Source of the DNA: Brevibacillus dissolubilis
GTDB taxonomy: Bacteria > Bacillota > Bacilli > Brevibacillales > Brevibacillaceae
Length of the DNA: 64,000 nt
Reading direction: 5' to 3'
Assembly (NCBI RefSeq): GCF_006170445.1
Contig: NZ_VCNA01000001.1
Coordinates: forward strand, 840,468-904,467
The stretch's first letter is position 1. Each line of letters starts with the position of its first letter. Below the pieces are notes generated by a model, which worked only from the letters and a program-made list of their open reading frames with translations, searched no databases and was not told the DNA's origin. The position numbers and the translations under genes are program-made. Of this stretch, positions 50,285-61,600 are shown one piece after another.

Positions 50285-51222
50285 CTCGTTACAGTCGAGA
50301 CACTTCGCCCGAGCACCTCCAGATCCCCCGGCATCCCCGCCTCAACCGTCACGACTTCCCCGCCAAACGGATGCACAAACCTCAACTCCCGCCCATGCAG
50401 CGCCTGCCGTCCCGCCTTCAGCTCCTTCACCTGCTTCCCACCATACAGCGTATCCCCAATCAACGGATGCCCCAGATACCCCATATGCACCCGAATCTGA
50501 TGCGTCCGGCCCGTCTCCAGCCGACACTCGACCAGCGTCGCATTCTTATACCGCTCCACCACCCGATAATGGGTCACTGCATGCTCCCCGTTCGGAGAGA
50601 CCCGCCGTCTCGTCGGATGATGCCTGTCCTTGCCGATAGCAGCATCGATCTTGCCCGAATCCTTCGCCACGACTCCATGGACAAAAGCGATATACGTCCG
50701 CTTAATCTCCTGCGCCCGCAACAGCTCATCCAATAAAGCCCCGGCCAGCGCATGCTTGGCATACAGCACTGCGCCCGAGGTGTCCTGGTCGAGCCGATGC
50801 ACATGGCGCACCTTCGCCTCGATCCCCTGCTTTTTCAGATGACCTGCCACGCGGTGATCCAGCGTATCCTTATGCTCTGCCCCTGTCGGATGTACCAGCA
50901 AGCCCGCCGGTTTGTTGACCACCAGCACATGATCATCCTCATACAAGACATCCAGCTCAGATCCAGAAGAAATCACAGGCTCTACCCCATACGTCTCCGG
51001 CTGCAACACCCTGAGAGCCACCTTCTGCCCTGCCTTCGTCTGGTGATGCTGCAGCACAGGCTCGCCGTCTGCCACTATCTCTTTGTGTTGAAAAAGCAAG
51101 TGGGACGTCTTTTTCGGCAGACCCCACTTGCTTCTGAGCAAATCGCCGTAGGTCATCCCCGCTTCGTTGTCCGTCAGGGTTCCTACCAGCCATTCGCCGT
51201 CTTTTTGCATCGGTATCATCAT
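50281..51222 (-). CDS. RluD/RluA-family pseudouridine synthase
   Basis: 313 residues. An N-terminal S4-like part (YGDLLRSKWGLPKKTSHLLFQHKEIVADGEPV) and a catalytic domain with VRHVHRLDQDTSGAVLYAKHALA carrying the nucleophilic Asp (HRLDxxTSG), YEDDHVLVVNKPAGLLVHPT, and the end ETGRTHQIRVHMGYLGHPLIGDTLYGG. It isomerises uridines in rRNA or tRNA; the exact site is not predictable. It lies 9 nt after the GDPD gene at the end of the ugp operon. Confidence 0.92.
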   Translation of the reverse strand: MMIPMQKDGEWLVGTLTDNEAGMTYGDLLRSKWGLPKKTSHLLFQHKEIVADGEPVLQHHQTKAGQKVALRVLQPETYGVEPVISSGSELDVLYEDDHVLVVNKPAGLLVHPTGAEHKDTLDHRVAGHLKKQGIEAKVRHVHRLDQDTSGAVLYAKHALAGALLDELLRAQEIKRTYIAFVHGVVAKDSGKIDAAIGKDRHHPTRRRVSPNGEHAVTHYRVVERYKNATLVECRLETGRTHQIRVHMGYLGHPLIGDTLYGGKQVKELKAGRQALHGRELRFVHPFGGEVVTVEAGMPGDLEVLGRSVSTVTR

Positions 51223-51231
51223 GGTGAAAAT

Positions 51232-51963
51232 CTATCCTTTCAGTGAAAACCAGCGATCCGGGTGGTTGGTGCAGATTTGGATGCCTTCGCTCAATTCGGC
51301 GGTCATCGCCATGTGGGCAGACTCGTCAATCGTCCAGGCGACCAATCCTATTCCGGCTGTGGTCAGGTTATGTACGAGTTCTGGGGTGAGATAATGATAG
51401 GCCATGGAGACGAGGCTGGCGCCGATATGCTTGATCTGCTCAGGAATCATCGTCGGATAGCCGTAGATGATCGGGCCGACACGCAGGTCAGGGGCCAGCT
51501 CCTTCACCTTTCGGACGCTTTCGTGGTTGAACGATGTGACCACCACATGCTGCTCCAGCTCGTAGCGGCGGATCAGCTCGATCACTTTTGCCTCAATGCC
51601 GTTCTGCTCATTCATCCCCATCTTCTTCAGTTCAATATTTAACAGTTTTTTCCCCGTGTTGGCAATCAATACTTCTTCCAGCGTCGGAATCCGTTCACCT
51701 GCGAATTCTGGGCCGTACCAGCTGCCAGCGTCCAAGGCACGCAGCTCGGCAAACGTATGCTCATGCACAAGCCCGCGCCCGTTGGTGGTACGCTCTAGCG
51801 TGAAGTCGTGGATCACAATCGGGACACCGTCACGGGACAGCTGCACGTCGAATTCGATTCCGTCCACCTGCGGATGATGCAATGCTTTGGTGATCGCCGC
51901 CAGCGTGTTTTCTGGGGCTTGACCTGACCAGCCACGGTGGGCCATACATGGATTTTTGCGCAT
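51232..51963 (-). CDS. Glycerophosphodiester phosphodiesterase (GDPD/UgpQ)
   Basis: 243 residues. AHRGWSGQAPENTLAAI, IEFDVQLSRDGVPIVIHDFTLERTTNG and LNIELKK are the GDPD metal and catalytic motifs (HRG, ExD, HD, ExK). No signal peptide from the ATG at 51963 (GAGAGG 7 nt upstream), so cytoplasmic, as with UgpQ. It cleaves glycerophosphodiesters brought in by the Ugp transporter to glycerol-3-phosphate plus alcohol. 108 nt downstream of the binding-protein gene. Confidence 0.93.
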   Translation of the reverse strand: MRKNPCMAHRGWSGQAPENTLAAITKALHHPQVDGIEFDVQLSRDGVPIVIHDFTLERTTNGRGLVHEHTFAELRALDAGSWYGPEFAGERIPTLEEVLIANTGKKLLNIELKKMGMNEQNGIEAKVIELIRRYELEQHVVVTSFNHESVRKVKELAPDLRVGPIIYGYPTMIPEQIKHIGASLVSMAYHYLTPELVHNLTTAGIGLVAWTIDESAHMAMTAELSEGIQICTNHPDRWFSLKG

Positions 51964-52071
51964 AGGTTTTCCTCTCCCTCTCATTCTCCTGCCTGCAATA
52001 CCTGCAATCCCTTCATGCAAAAACAGGGCATGACACGTCTGCATGGTCACACCCTGTTGATTCGAACAATC

Positions 52072-53403
52072 TTATTTTAACAGTTTTTGGCCTTTTTCGG
52101 CAGCTTTATTCAGGGCGTCCTGAGGGGTGGCTTGACCGAGGATGGTACGTTGGATTTCGGACATGATGGTTTCCTGAAGTTCTTTATAGCCTGGGGCCAT
52201 CGGGCGTGGCTTGGCGTATTGGAGCTGGTCGATCGCTACCTTGAACTGCGGCTTCTCGGCGTAGAGTGATTTCATCGGCTCGGACTCCAGTGCGGAGGTG
52301 CGGACTGGCATGTAGCCTGTCTCCTTGGAGAACTTCGCGGTGCGGTCGGATTCGGTCAGCCATTTCATGAACGCCCATGCTCCTGCTTTCTCTTCTGGAG
52401 TGGACTTGGACAGCATGACGAGGTTCGCGCCGCCTGTCGGTACCCCGAAGCTTTCTTTTGCCGGGAGGAAGGCAGTGCCGACGTCAAACTTCGCCTTTTC
52501 CAAAATCCCGTTAAGCGAGCCTGTGGAGGTGAAGATCATGCCGACTTTTTGGTTGGTAAAATCAGCTTCAGCGACGTCCCAGGCATCGTATTTTTCACCT
52601 GGAGGCATCTTCATCGACTGTTCCTTGATCATATCGCTCCAGAATTGGATCGGCGCGGTTCCTTTGTCGTCGTTGAACTTCACTTGCTTGCCGTCTTCGC
52701 TGAGGATCTCGCCGCCAGCTTGGAAGGTCAGCGCTTCATAGAACCAGATGTCGATTGGCGTAGAGAAGCCCCATGTCTGAGCATCCCCTTTGCCTTGGGA
52801 GAGCTTTTTGGAGAATTCGCGCAGCTCGTCCCAAGTTTTTGGGCCTTCTGGATTGAGTCCTGCTTTTTTCAGCATATCACGGTTCACATAAAGCAACGGG
52901 GTGGAGCGGTTGAATGGCAGCGCGACGAACTTGTCCTGCCAATAGGAGTTGCCGAGCAAGCCGGGGATGTAGTCCTGCATATCCGTGCCATTCTGTCCCT
53001 CTGCGAATGGCTTGAGGTCTTCTAATGCACCTGCATCGGCAAAAGCGGCGATCGATGCGATCTCTACCATCGTCACATCAGGCTGGGTGTTGGTCGCAAG
53101 TGCGGCTAATACTTTGGCGTGGTTGTCGTAGTAGTTGCCTTGGTACGTAGCTTTTACTTCGACCGCCTGCTGGGATTGGTTGAACTCGTCGACCATCGCT
53201 TTGACGATCTCGCCGTTTTTGCCGCCGAGGGAGTACCAGAAGTCGATGGTTACTTTTTGCCCACCAATTGCGCCAGCGTCTGCTGAACCTGCACCGTGGC
53301 TGGCATGATCTGCCGACGTACCTGCTGGCTGTGCCTGCTGACCACAGCCTGCCAGCATACTGACCGCTGTCAAGGCGGCGATGATCCAAGATTGCTTTTT
53401 CAT
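52072..53403 (-). CDS. ugpB: ABC transporter substrate-binding lipoprotein (UgpB-like)
   Basis: 443 residues. Lipobox LAGC (Cys20), a linker rich in Ala/Gly/His, and a family 1 solute-binding fold: VTIDFWYSLGGKNGEIVKAMVDEFNQSQQAVEVKATYQGNYYDNHAKVLAALATNTQPDVTMVE, LPFNRSTPLLYVNRDMLKKAGL, GFSTPIDIWFYEALTFQAGGE. WYSLGG...YQGxYxD and NRSTPxLYYN are UgpB-specific, matching glycerol-3-phosphate or glycerophosphodiester binding. ATG 53403, GGGGG 9 nt upstream. Confidence 0.9.
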   Translation of the reverse strand: MKKQSWIIAALTAVSMLAGCGQQAQPAGTSADHASHGAGSADAGAIGGQKVTIDFWYSLGGKNGEIVKAMVDEFNQSQQAVEVKATYQGNYYDNHAKVLAALATNTQPDVTMVEIASIAAFADAGALEDLKPFAEGQNGTDMQDYIPGLLGNSYWQDKFVALPFNRSTPLLYVNRDMLKKAGLNPEGPKTWDELREFSKKLSQGKGDAQTWGFSTPIDIWFYEALTFQAGGEILSEDGKQVKFNDDKGTAPIQFWSDMIKEQSMKMPPGEKYDAWDVAEADFTNQKVGMIFTSTGSLNGILEKAKFDVGTAFLPAKESFGVPTGGANLVMLSKSTPEEKAGAWAFMKWLTESDRTAKFSKETGYMPVRTSALESEPMKSLYAEKPQFKVAIDQLQYAKPRPMAPGYKELQETIMSEIQRTILGQATPQDALNKAAEKGQKLLK

Positions 53404-53442
53404 GAACGTGTTCCCCCACTCCATTATTTTTATTGAAAAGGA

Positions 53443-54270
53443 TTATTTTACGCCCGAATAGACAAACGCACGGATGATCTGTCGTTGGGCCATAAAAAAC
53501 ATCAGAAGAATCGGCAAAACGAGAATCACATTGCCCGCCATGACGATGTTCCAATAGATACTGCCCTCGCTCGATTTGAGCATCGCAATCCCCAGCGGCA
53601 GTGTGCGGAACGCGTCATTGTTGGTCATGACCAGCGGCCAGAAGTAATCGTTCCAGTGATAGATGAAGCTGAATAAGCCAAAGGTAATCAGCACCGGCTT
53701 TGCCATCGGCAGCATGATCGTCCAGATGATCTGCCACTCGCTCGCCTTATCCAGCCGTGCCGCCTCGATGAGCTCCTCCGGTACCTGCATGAACGCCTGC
53801 CGCAACAGAAAAATCCCGAACGCACTCGCCGCATACGGCAGGATCAGCGGCAGATAGGTGTTGAGCAGATCCCACTCACTCATCTGGATGAACACCGGCA
53901 AAAATGTCAGCTGCGGCGGTATCATCAAAGCGATGAGCGTCAAGGCAAACAGCACCTTCGACCCACGAAACCGATACCGCGCAAACGCATACGCCGCCGG
54001 AACCCCGGTTACTATCTGCAACACCAGAATCGCCACCGCGACAAAGATACTATTGAAGAAATAGGTCAAAAACGGCCCTGATCCCCACGCCTGCGCGAAG
54101 TTCTCCCACAGAATCTGTTCAGGAATCCACGTCGGCGGGAAGACATGCACCTCATCCATCCCCTTCAGTGCCGTCAGGGTCATCCACAAAAACGGAAAAA
54201 CAAACATCAGGGCAATCCCCGCCAAGGCAAGGATCTCCGCCCCTTTACGGAACCAGCGCACAGCACTCAT
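53443..54270 (-). CDS. ugpE: ABC transporter permease (UgpE-like)
   Basis: 275 residues, six helices. The EAA loop EAARLDKASEWQIIWTIMLPMAKP contacts the ATPase. Sequence WNDYFWPLVMTNNDAFRTLPLGIAML is typical of UgpE/MalG-type permeases. ATG at 54270 (GGAGG 8 nt upstream) preferred over GTG at 54273. Confidence 0.9.
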   Translation of the reverse strand: MSAVRWFRKGAEILALAGIALMFVFPFLWMTLTALKGMDEVHVFPPTWIPEQILWENFAQAWGSGPFLTYFFNSIFVAVAILVLQIVTGVPAAYAFARYRFRGSKVLFALTLIALMIPPQLTFLPVFIQMSEWDLLNTYLPLILPYAASAFGIFLLRQAFMQVPEELIEAARLDKASEWQIIWTIMLPMAKPVLITFGLFSFIYHWNDYFWPLVMTNNDAFRTLPLGIAMLKSSEGSIYWNIVMAGNVILVLPILLMFFMAQRQIIRAFVYSGVK

Positions 54271-54291
54271 CACGTATCCCTCCCTCGCCTT

Positions 54292-55164
54292 TTAGCGGTA
54301 ATGAACTCTGCGGGACAAAATCAAAAAATGAAAGACCGTCATCAAGCCGATCAGCACGAACAGGACAACCCCTGCGGCAGACGCATACCCGATCTTGAAG
54401 AACTCGAAGCCATACTCAAAAATGTAATACACCAGCATGTTGGTGCTGTTGACCGGGCCGCCCTGTGTCATGATTTTGACTGTATCAAACACCTGAAAAG
54501 ACGAGATCGTATTGACCACCAGCAGGAAAAACAGTGTCGGCGACAGCATCGGTAGAGTAATCCGCCAGAACTCACTCCAGACAGATGCTTTGTCCAGCTG
54601 GGCGGCTTCATGCAGCTCCTTGGGGATGCTTTGCAGTCCGGCGATACAGACGAGCGTGTTGTAGCCGACCATTTTCCAGACGCTGACCAGTACGAGCGCA
54701 TAGATCGCCGTGTCATTGTGCGAAAGCCATGGGGACGGCGGCAGACCGATGAGGCCAAGCAGCCAGTTGAGCAGACCGTACTGCGGGTCCATCAGCCAGA
54801 GCCACAAAAGCGACACCGAAACCAGCGAGATGATATACGGGCTAAATATCGCGCCCTGCATCATGCTGTACACCCAGCCACTGCGGTTGAGCCAGAGCGC
54901 CAGCACCAGTGCCAGCCCGAGCGCAATCAACACCGACAGCACCGTGTAGAGCACCGTATTGCTCATCACCTGATGAAAGTCGGGGTCAGCCAGCAATTCC
55001 TGATAGTTTTCCAGCCCGACGAATTCTTTGACAGGATGAATCATGTTCCACGAGGTAAAACTCAGGTAGATCATGTACCCGATCGGATAGAGAAAAAACA
55101 GCCAAAAGATCAACATCGACGGTGCCGTAAACAGGTACGGACGAAGCTTCTCCGCTGCCCTCAT
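54292..55164 (-). CDS. ugpA: ABC transporter permease (UgpA-like)
   Basis: 290 residues, six helices. EAA loop EAAQLDKASVWSEFWRITLPMLSP; FDTVKIMTQGGPVNSTNMLVYYIFEYGFEFFKIGYASAAGVVLF is the usual MalF/UgpA end. The start is 3 nt after the ugpC stop, with GGAGGGG before it. Confidence 0.9.
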   Translation of the reverse strand: MRAAEKLRPYLFTAPSMLIFWLFFLYPIGYMIYLSFTSWNMIHPVKEFVGLENYQELLADPDFHQVMSNTVLYTVLSVLIALGLALVLALWLNRSGWVYSMMQGAIFSPYIISLVSVSLLWLWLMDPQYGLLNWLLGLIGLPPSPWLSHNDTAIYALVLVSVWKMVGYNTLVCIAGLQSIPKELHEAAQLDKASVWSEFWRITLPMLSPTLFFLLVVNTISSFQVFDTVKIMTQGGPVNSTNMLVYYIFEYGFEFFKIGYASAAGVVLFVLIGLMTVFHFLILSRRVHYR

Positions 55165-55167
55165 CGC

Positions 55168-56328
55168 CTACACCCCTCCGCTCACATCGGCACGGGTACT
55201 GAAAAAGGCGTCACGGGCGATCCGCTCCCCATTTTGCGCGAAATAGTGGCAATGCACATAGGGAAAATACACCACAACCGATTCCCCGACACGCAACAGC
55301 TCTTCCTGATAGCTCTTGACCATCACGCGTCCGTACAGGGTGGATACGGAGTAGATTGTCTCCGAACCGAGCGCTTCCCGCGTGTCGATGATCCCGGTAA
55401 TATCGAAGCCATCCGACTTGGACACAAGCGAAAGCGGTGCCTGCTCGTGGCTTACCATCTGCAATTTTTCCGGACGGATGCCAATATGGATGCGCTGTCC
55501 GCGTTGGCTGTGCAAGGCAGCGAGATGGTTGGCCGGGAGTGGCTTGGTGATCGGGTGGTTGCCGATCTTCACCTCTTTGCCTGATGCATCGATCATCGCT
55601 TCAAACATATTCATCGGCGGTGTCCCCATGAACTGCGCAGTGAACAGGTTGCTCGGCTGATCGTAGACGACCAATGGCTGTGCCGCCTGCTGGATACGCC
55701 CCCCGTTCATCAGGACGATCTGATCGCCCATCGACATCGCCTCCACCTGATCGTGCGTGACATAGATGAATGTTGTGCCAAGCTCCTTATGCAGCATGAT
55801 CAGCTCTTGGCGCATCTGGTTGCGCAGCTTGGCATCGAGATTGGAGAGCGGTTCATCCATGAGGAACACCTTGGGCTTTTTCACCATCGCACGGGCAAGG
55901 GCGACACGCTGACGCTGACCGCCGGAGAGCGTAGCAGGCTTGCGCTTGAGATAATCGGCAAGCCCTGTCACCTCGGCGATCTCATCGATCAGCTTTTTCC
56001 GCTCGGCACGCGGTACATTGCGGTTCTTCAGCCCGAATTCGATATTTTCGTAGACGGACATCGTTGGGTAGAGCGCATAGCTTTGGAACACCATGGCGAT
56101 ATCGCGGTCACCTGGCGCGGTATTGTTGACCTGTTGCCCGCCGATCCAGATCTCACCGTCTGTCTCTTTTTCCAGACCTGCGATGATGCGCAGTGTCGTC
56201 GATTTACCGCAGCCGGACGGGCCGACCAATACGGTGAACGAGCCTTCTGTGATATCGAGGCAGATATCGTCTAAGACGGTCTGCTTCTCAAATGTTTTGG
56301 TAACATGCTTGAGTGTTACGGAAGCCAT
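55168..56328 (-). CDS. ugpC: ABC transporter ATPase (UgpC/MsmK type)
   Basis: 386 residues. Walker A GPSGCGKST (36-44), Q loop VFQSYALYP, signature LSGGQRQRVALARA, Walker B VFLMDEPLSNLDA, switch VTHDQVEA, then a TOBE/regulatory domain (IHIGIRPEKL; VVVYFPYVHCHYFAQNGERIA). First gene of the ugp operon. AAGGAGG lies 6 nt before the ATG. Confidence 0.93.
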   Translation of the reverse strand: MASVTLKHVTKTFEKQTVLDDICLDITEGSFTVLVGPSGCGKSTTLRIIAGLEKETDGEIWIGGQQVNNTAPGDRDIAMVFQSYALYPTMSVYENIEFGLKNRNVPRAERKKLIDEIAEVTGLADYLKRKPATLSGGQRQRVALARAMVKKPKVFLMDEPLSNLDAKLRNQMRQELIMLHKELGTTFIYVTHDQVEAMSMGDQIVLMNGGRIQQAAQPLVVYDQPSNLFTAQFMGTPPMNMFEAMIDASGKEVKIGNHPITKPLPANHLAALHSQRGQRIHIGIRPEKLQMVSHEQAPLSLVSKSDGFDITGIIDTREALGSETIYSVSTLYGRVMVKSYQEELLRVGESVVVYFPYVHCHYFAQNGERIARDAFFSTRADVSGGV

Positions 56329-56371
56329 GTCATTCCTCCTTGTACGTCTGCCTCTGACGCTCTGTGATGAA

Positions 56372-56433
56372 AAAAGAAAACCTCAGTCTCAAACCATCAA
56401 AAGTGTTAGTTTTGATAGTAAAAGACTGAGGTT
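56372..56433 (-). terminator. Two-storey terminator after the chemoreceptor gene
   Basis: Minus-strand AACCTCAGTCT pairs with AGACTGAGGTT, enclosing a second helix ACTATCAAAA/TTTTGATGGT, then TTCTTTTTT. The 60-nt hairpin also lies just upstream of ugpC. Confidence 0.85.
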
Positions 56434-56474
56434 AATTTGGTTTAAACTGGAAGTAAAGGTATCGTAAAGAAACG

Positions 56475-57947
56475 TCAGGCTTTGTGAACAAGCCCTTCTA
56501 ACTGCTTGGTCAGCTTCTCCAGCTGCATGAAGCTGTCGACCACCTCTTCGATACGACGGTTCTGTTCCTCGATGCTGGCGAGAATCTCTTCCACAGCTGC
56601 ACCTGACTCTTCGCTGATCTCAGACAGGCTGGACAGCTCCCTGACGATGCCGGCAGAAGATGCCTTGACCGTGCTGACGAGTCTCTCCACCTCATCGGCG
56701 CGCTGCTCGACATCGTTGGTGTTGTGACTGATCAGGTAAAAAATCTCGCCGGTCTGCTCGGTCGCCTGGTAGCTCTCGTGAATCGCCCGTTGCCCCTCAT
56801 TGACCTGTCCGACCGCCATGCTGGTCTTCTGACGAATCTGTTCAAGGATCACCCCGATGCGAGAAGTGGACTCGCTGGAGTTCTCCGCCAGCTTGCGTAC
56901 CTCATCAGCGACGACGGCAAAGCCTCTGCCATGCTCTCCGGCCCGGGCCGCCTCAATCGCAGCATTGAGCGCCAGCAGGTTGGTCTGAGAGGCGATATCG
57001 CTGATCGTGGTGAGAATCTCGCTGATCTGCTTGGATTGTTCGTCTAAATCGTTCATAATAGTAACGGTATTGTCTACGATCGTACGGACATGGCCGATCC
57101 CTTGTACAAGCGAGCTAAGCTGGTCGCTGCCCCTGCCGGTGACGCTGTTGGTATTCTGGGAGAGTGTCATCATCTCTGCAGAGCTTACGCTTACCTGCAA
57201 GACACCTTGGTCCACCTCTTTGATGACGTCGCCGATCTCGGTGATGCTTGTGACCTGCTGTTCGACACCGCGTGCTACATCTTGGAAGGCGAGGGTGACT
57301 TCCTTGGAAATCTGGCCGGAAGCGATGACATTGGCGTGTACATCTTTGCTGAAATTTCCCAGCACATTGACGGAGTGTCTGATCTCAGTGAGGATCTCTT
57401 CTACTTTTTGATTGGCTTCGATAGATTGCTGTTGCTTTTCTTCCATGTCCTTTTGCAGCTTTTCACCGATGCGGGCCTGTGTGATCAGCATACCTGTGAT
57501 GAGGATGAACATCAGATCGACCCCGATTAAGGTTGAGAACTTTTGCGACGAGAACATGGTCGCCCCAAAGCCTGCCACATAGTAGTAGTTGGTCAGGGCA
57601 AGTCCGATCAGAGAACTCATCAGGATCACGCGATAGTTATGATACAACGTGACGACCGCCAGGCTATAGTAGACGAGCAGGTAGGAACCCACTGTCGGAC
57701 CTGACGTAGCAAGCATATAAGAGATTACGGCAAGCACGATCACGACGAGATACGGCGTCTGCTGAACGAATATCTTTTTGGCTACAAGCACACTGACGGT
57801 CAGGCAGCAAAGTACACCTGTAGTCAGCAAGACATGAAGAGTCTGTCCCTTGGATGCTAAGGTGACGAATGTTACGAGTGCGAGTGAGAACCAAAGAAGT
57901 TTAGATAAGAGCTTGTTTCTTGAGTGAAGATGTTCAAATTGAGTCAT
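56475..57947 (-). CDS. Methyl-accepting chemotaxis protein with multi-helix membrane sensor
   Basis: 490 residues. Residues about 15-165 contain roughly six hydrophobic helices with almost no extracellular loop, so it senses within the membrane or through a partner. There is no HAMP domain; a short Gln-rich coil ([18 protein letters not shown]) leads to the signalling hairpin with the CheA/CheW tip [43 protein letters not shown]. Glu/Gln pairs in the flanking helices are candidate methylation sites. Single gene; no other chemotaxis genes nearby. Confidence 0.92.
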   Translation of the reverse strand: MTQFEHLHSRNKLLSKLLWFSLALVTFVTLASKGQTLHVLLTTGVLCCLTVSVLVAKKIFVQQTPYLVVIVLAVISYMLATSGPTVGSYLLVYYSLAVVTLYHNYRVILMSSLIGLALTNYYYVAGFGATMFSSQKFSTLIGVDLMFILITGMLITQARIGEKLQKDMEEKQQQSIEANQKVEEILTEIRHSVNVLGNFSKDVHANVIASGQISKEVTLAFQDVARGVEQQVTSITEIGDVIKEVDQGVLQVSVSSAEMMTLSQNTNSVTGRGSDQLSSLVQGIGHVRTIVDNTVTIMNDLDEQSKQISEILTTISDIASQTNLLALNAAIEAARAGEHGRGFAVVADEVRKLAENSSESTSRIGVILEQIRQKTSMAVGQVNEGQRAIHESYQATEQTGEIFYLISHNTNDVEQRADEVERLVSTVKASSAGIVRELSSLSEISEESGAAVEEILASIEEQNRRIEEVVDSFMQLEKLTKQLEGLVHKA

Positions 57948-58202
57948 GGAGCCTCTCCCTTTACTTGTTATATTTATCTTTTGACTCCATAGTAATTTAT
58001 TTTGTTTTATTTTGGAATATATTTAGAAAAAACAACATCCATTACTTTTTATTACAGAAGAAACAAAAATAAGATTTTTATTTTTCTATCATCTATATTT
58101 CTAGCAATTATAATGAGAGAGGTTAACTAACAGCTTGCGTATGTGGACGGGAATCGGTGCGTTTGTATACGTTTTATATATGAGAAGGAGGTACTTCTGT
58201 CT

Positions 58203-58682
58203 ATGATTCATGTTCTATTCGTCTGTCTCGGCAACATCTGCCGCTCTCCGATGGCGGAGGCTGTCTTCCGTCATCAGGTCGAGCAAGCGGGATTGTCTCG
58301 GCAGATCTCGGTAGATTCTTGCGGACTGGGCGGCTGGCACGCAGGTGAACCACCGCACCAAGGCACCCGGAAGATTTTGACGGCAAAAGGCGTCTCCCAT
58401 GATACTCTGCGGGCGCGTCAGATCGTGCAACAGGATTTTGACCAATTCGACTATATCGTCTGTATGGATGAGGAGAATCTCGCAGGACTCAAGCGATTGG
58501 CACCGAATGCACAGCATATCTCCCGCTTGATGGATCATGCTGCCAATACGGGCGAGGCCAATGTGGAAGACCCTTACTATACCGGGCGCTTCGAATACGT
58601 GTATGACTTGGTTGAGGCTGGCTGCCAGGGATTGCTCGCGAAGATCTGTGCAGAGCACGGGTTATCCGGGACGGCAAAATGA
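58203..58682 (+). CDS. Low-molecular-weight protein tyrosine phosphatase
   Basis: 159 residues. Active-site P-loop VCLGNICRSPMAEAVF (Cys8-x5-Arg14-Ser) and the general-acid loop VEDPYYTG place it firmly in the LMW-PTP family (YfkJ-like). In Bacillales these dephosphorylate Tyr/Arg phospho-proteins in stress responses. The ATG at 58203 is 11 nt behind AAGGAGG. The stop overlaps the helicase start as ATGA. Confidence 0.93.
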   Translation: MIHVLFVCLGNICRSPMAEAVFRHQVEQAGLSRQISVDSCGLGGWHAGEPPHQGTRKILTAKGVSHDTLRARQIVQQDFDQFDYIVCMDEENLAGLKRLAPNAQHISRLMDHAANTGEANVEDPYYTGRFEYVYDLVEAGCQGLLAKICAEHGLSGTAK

Positions 58683-61600
58683 GCCTGTCACTGACCAAGC
58701 AGACCATGAAGCACTGGTGCGGCCAGCTCTCTTATAAAAAAGGGGAAGCCCTCAGTCGCGCCCGAAAAGTCTCTTATACCAAGTATGACCTCGATACCCA
58801 AAGCTTCACTGCCACTGTGAAAGCCACCAGCACCCACGACGTCAGCATCCAATTCTATGACAACGGCGATGTGGAAGCCGAGTGCAGCTGTCCTACGCTT
58901 GGTTCGTACCATCAGTACTGCCAGCATATCGCTGCTGTCTTGATCAATCTGTATACACTCCAGCAGGACGGTGCAGTATCTCCGCTCTCATCAGACCATT
59001 CTGGTAACGTCGAGCCTAGCCACGCTCCCTCTTTTGCCGGAGATGTTGAGTTGACCAACAGTATCCTTGCGCTTTTTGACGACAAGCCCGTCCGTCCGAT
59101 CAGCAATCAGACCCTGATCGAGACAAGGGAGCTGCTCGAAGTAGAATTCACCTGCCGACTGCTCACCTACAGCAGGCGCACATCGCTGCTCGGTATCGAG
59201 CTGAAGCTTGGCCCCAAGCAGCTTTATGTCGTATCCCATCTCAAAGAACTTTTAGACCGAATCGACCAAAGACAGCCCTGCCGCATCTCCCGGAATTTCA
59301 CCTACGACCCGGACGTCCACAGCTTCACCAAGGAAAATGAAGCCGTCATCCGTCAGCTGATCCAGATGTACCACGAGGAAAAAACATACCGCGACACCTC
59401 TCCCATGTATTCCGTACATGCGGCCAGTGCCAGCGCCGACCGGATGATCCTCGTCCGTCCCGCCATGTGGAAAACCCTGCTGCCGCTACTCAAACAGGCT
59501 CCCAAGGTTCTGCTGGCTGACGGAGATCGCAAATTCAGCGGTATTGAACTCTCCCATGATAAAATCCCGCTCCACTTCGCCTTTGACCAGGCCGGGCCAC
59601 AAGCCTATCAACTGGATGTGCAGGGTCTGGAGAAGATCACCGTCTTGGAGTCGTACGGGATGGTTTTCACAGATGGAAGGCTGATCACCTTACCCGCCAG
59701 CCAATGCAAGCGCCTTGCCGACCTGACAGACCTCCTGGAAAAATCGGGTCAGGATCACATCCAGATAGAGAGCGGACAGATGGAAGCTTTTATGGAAAAA
59801 GTGATCCCCGGTCTAAAGAGGCTTGGCAACGTCCAGATCTCCAAGGCGGTCTCCGAGCAGATCGTGCAGACTCCGCTGCAGGCCAAGCTGTATCTGGACC
59901 GCGTGAAGGACAGGCTGCTTGCCGCACTGGAGTTTCAATACGGGGATATCATCATCAATCCGCTGGAGGCAGAGGTCAATGGACAGAACCGCTACTCCGA
60001 CCGTCTGCTCGTGCGGGACAGCGAACAGGAGCGGCACATCACCGAGCTGATCGAGCGTAGCCCTTTTACCAAAACAGAGGGCGGGTATGTGATGACAGAC
60101 GAGGAAGCCGAGTACGATTTCCTCTACCATGTCGTGCCCCAACTGGAAAAGCTGGTCAAAATCTACGCGACCACCGCCGTCAAGCTGCGGATTCATACCG
60201 GACACAACATCCCCAAAGTAAGCGTCAATGTGGATGTCGATGATCGGATCAACTGGCTCGAATTCAAGCTCAATATGGATTGGATTCCTGAGACCGAAAT
60301 CCGCAATCTGCTGCAATCCTTAGAAGAGAAGCGCAGGTACTACCGCCTGCCGAACGGTTCCCTGCTTCCCTTGGAGGGCAACGAGTTTCAAGACCTCCAT
60401 CTCTTCATGAGCGAGATGGGCCTGCACAGCAGTGACCTGAGAGGCACAGAGCTTCGCCTCCCCGCGCTTCGCGGACTCCAGCTGATCGACCCGAACACGC
60501 AAGGCCATAACGTCAAGCTGAGCAAATCCGTACGTCAATTGCTGGACAACCTGCGCAATCCCGATCAGCTTGACTATCCGGTGCCAGATTCCTTGGCTTC
60601 CACGCTGCGTGATTATCAGAAGTTCGGATTCCAGTGGATGAAGACGCTGGCCCATTATGGGTTTGGCGGGGTTCTTGCAGATGATATGGGGCTTGGGAAG
60701 ACGATCCAAAGCATCGCATTCATCGTCTCGGTGCTGCCCGACATCAGACAGCAGCAGACACCCGCCCTGATCATCTCCCCCTCCTCGCTCATGTACAACT
60801 GGAAGAACGAGATGCAAAAATTCGCCCCAGAGCTGCGCGTCGCCATCGTGGACGGAAGCAAAACCGACCGCAGGCGCATCCTGCAAGACGTGTCCCAGAC
60901 CGATGTCATCATTACGTCCTATCCCCTGCTGCGCCGGGATTATGAGCTATACCACGATGAATCGTATCACACCCTCATCCTCGACGAGGCACAGGCGTTC
61001 AAGAACTATGCGACCCAGACGGCAAAAGCGGTCAAGCTGATCTCATCGCAGTACCGCTTCGCCTTGACCGGGACACCTGTCGAGAACCAATTGGAGGAGC
61101 TTTGGTCGATCTTCGATGTCGTCTTCCCCGCCTTGTTCCAGGATCGCAAAGCATTCAACAATCTCACACGGGACATGATTGCCAAGCGCATCAGACCGTT
61201 TCTGCTGCGCCGCGTGAAGACCGATGTCCTGCAAGACCTGCCGGAGAAAATCGAATCCCTGCATGCCTCTGAGCTGTTGCCCGAGCAGAAAAAGCTCTAC
61301 ACCGCCTATCTCGCCAAGCTCCAGCAGGAGACCCTCAAGCACCTCAACGAAGGCAGCTACCAGCAGAACCGGATCAAAATCCTCGCCGGTCTCACCCGCC
61401 TGCGCCAGATCTGCTGTCATCCCGCTCTTTTTGTCGAGGGGTACAAAGGCAGCTCGTCCAAGTTCGAGCAGCTGATGGAGATCGTCGAGGAATGCAGAAG
61501 CACGGGCAAACGCCTCCTGCTTTTCTCCCAATTCACCGAGATGCTCGGCTTGATCGGACGGGAACTGGGCTATCAGGGGATTCCGTATTTTTATCTGGAC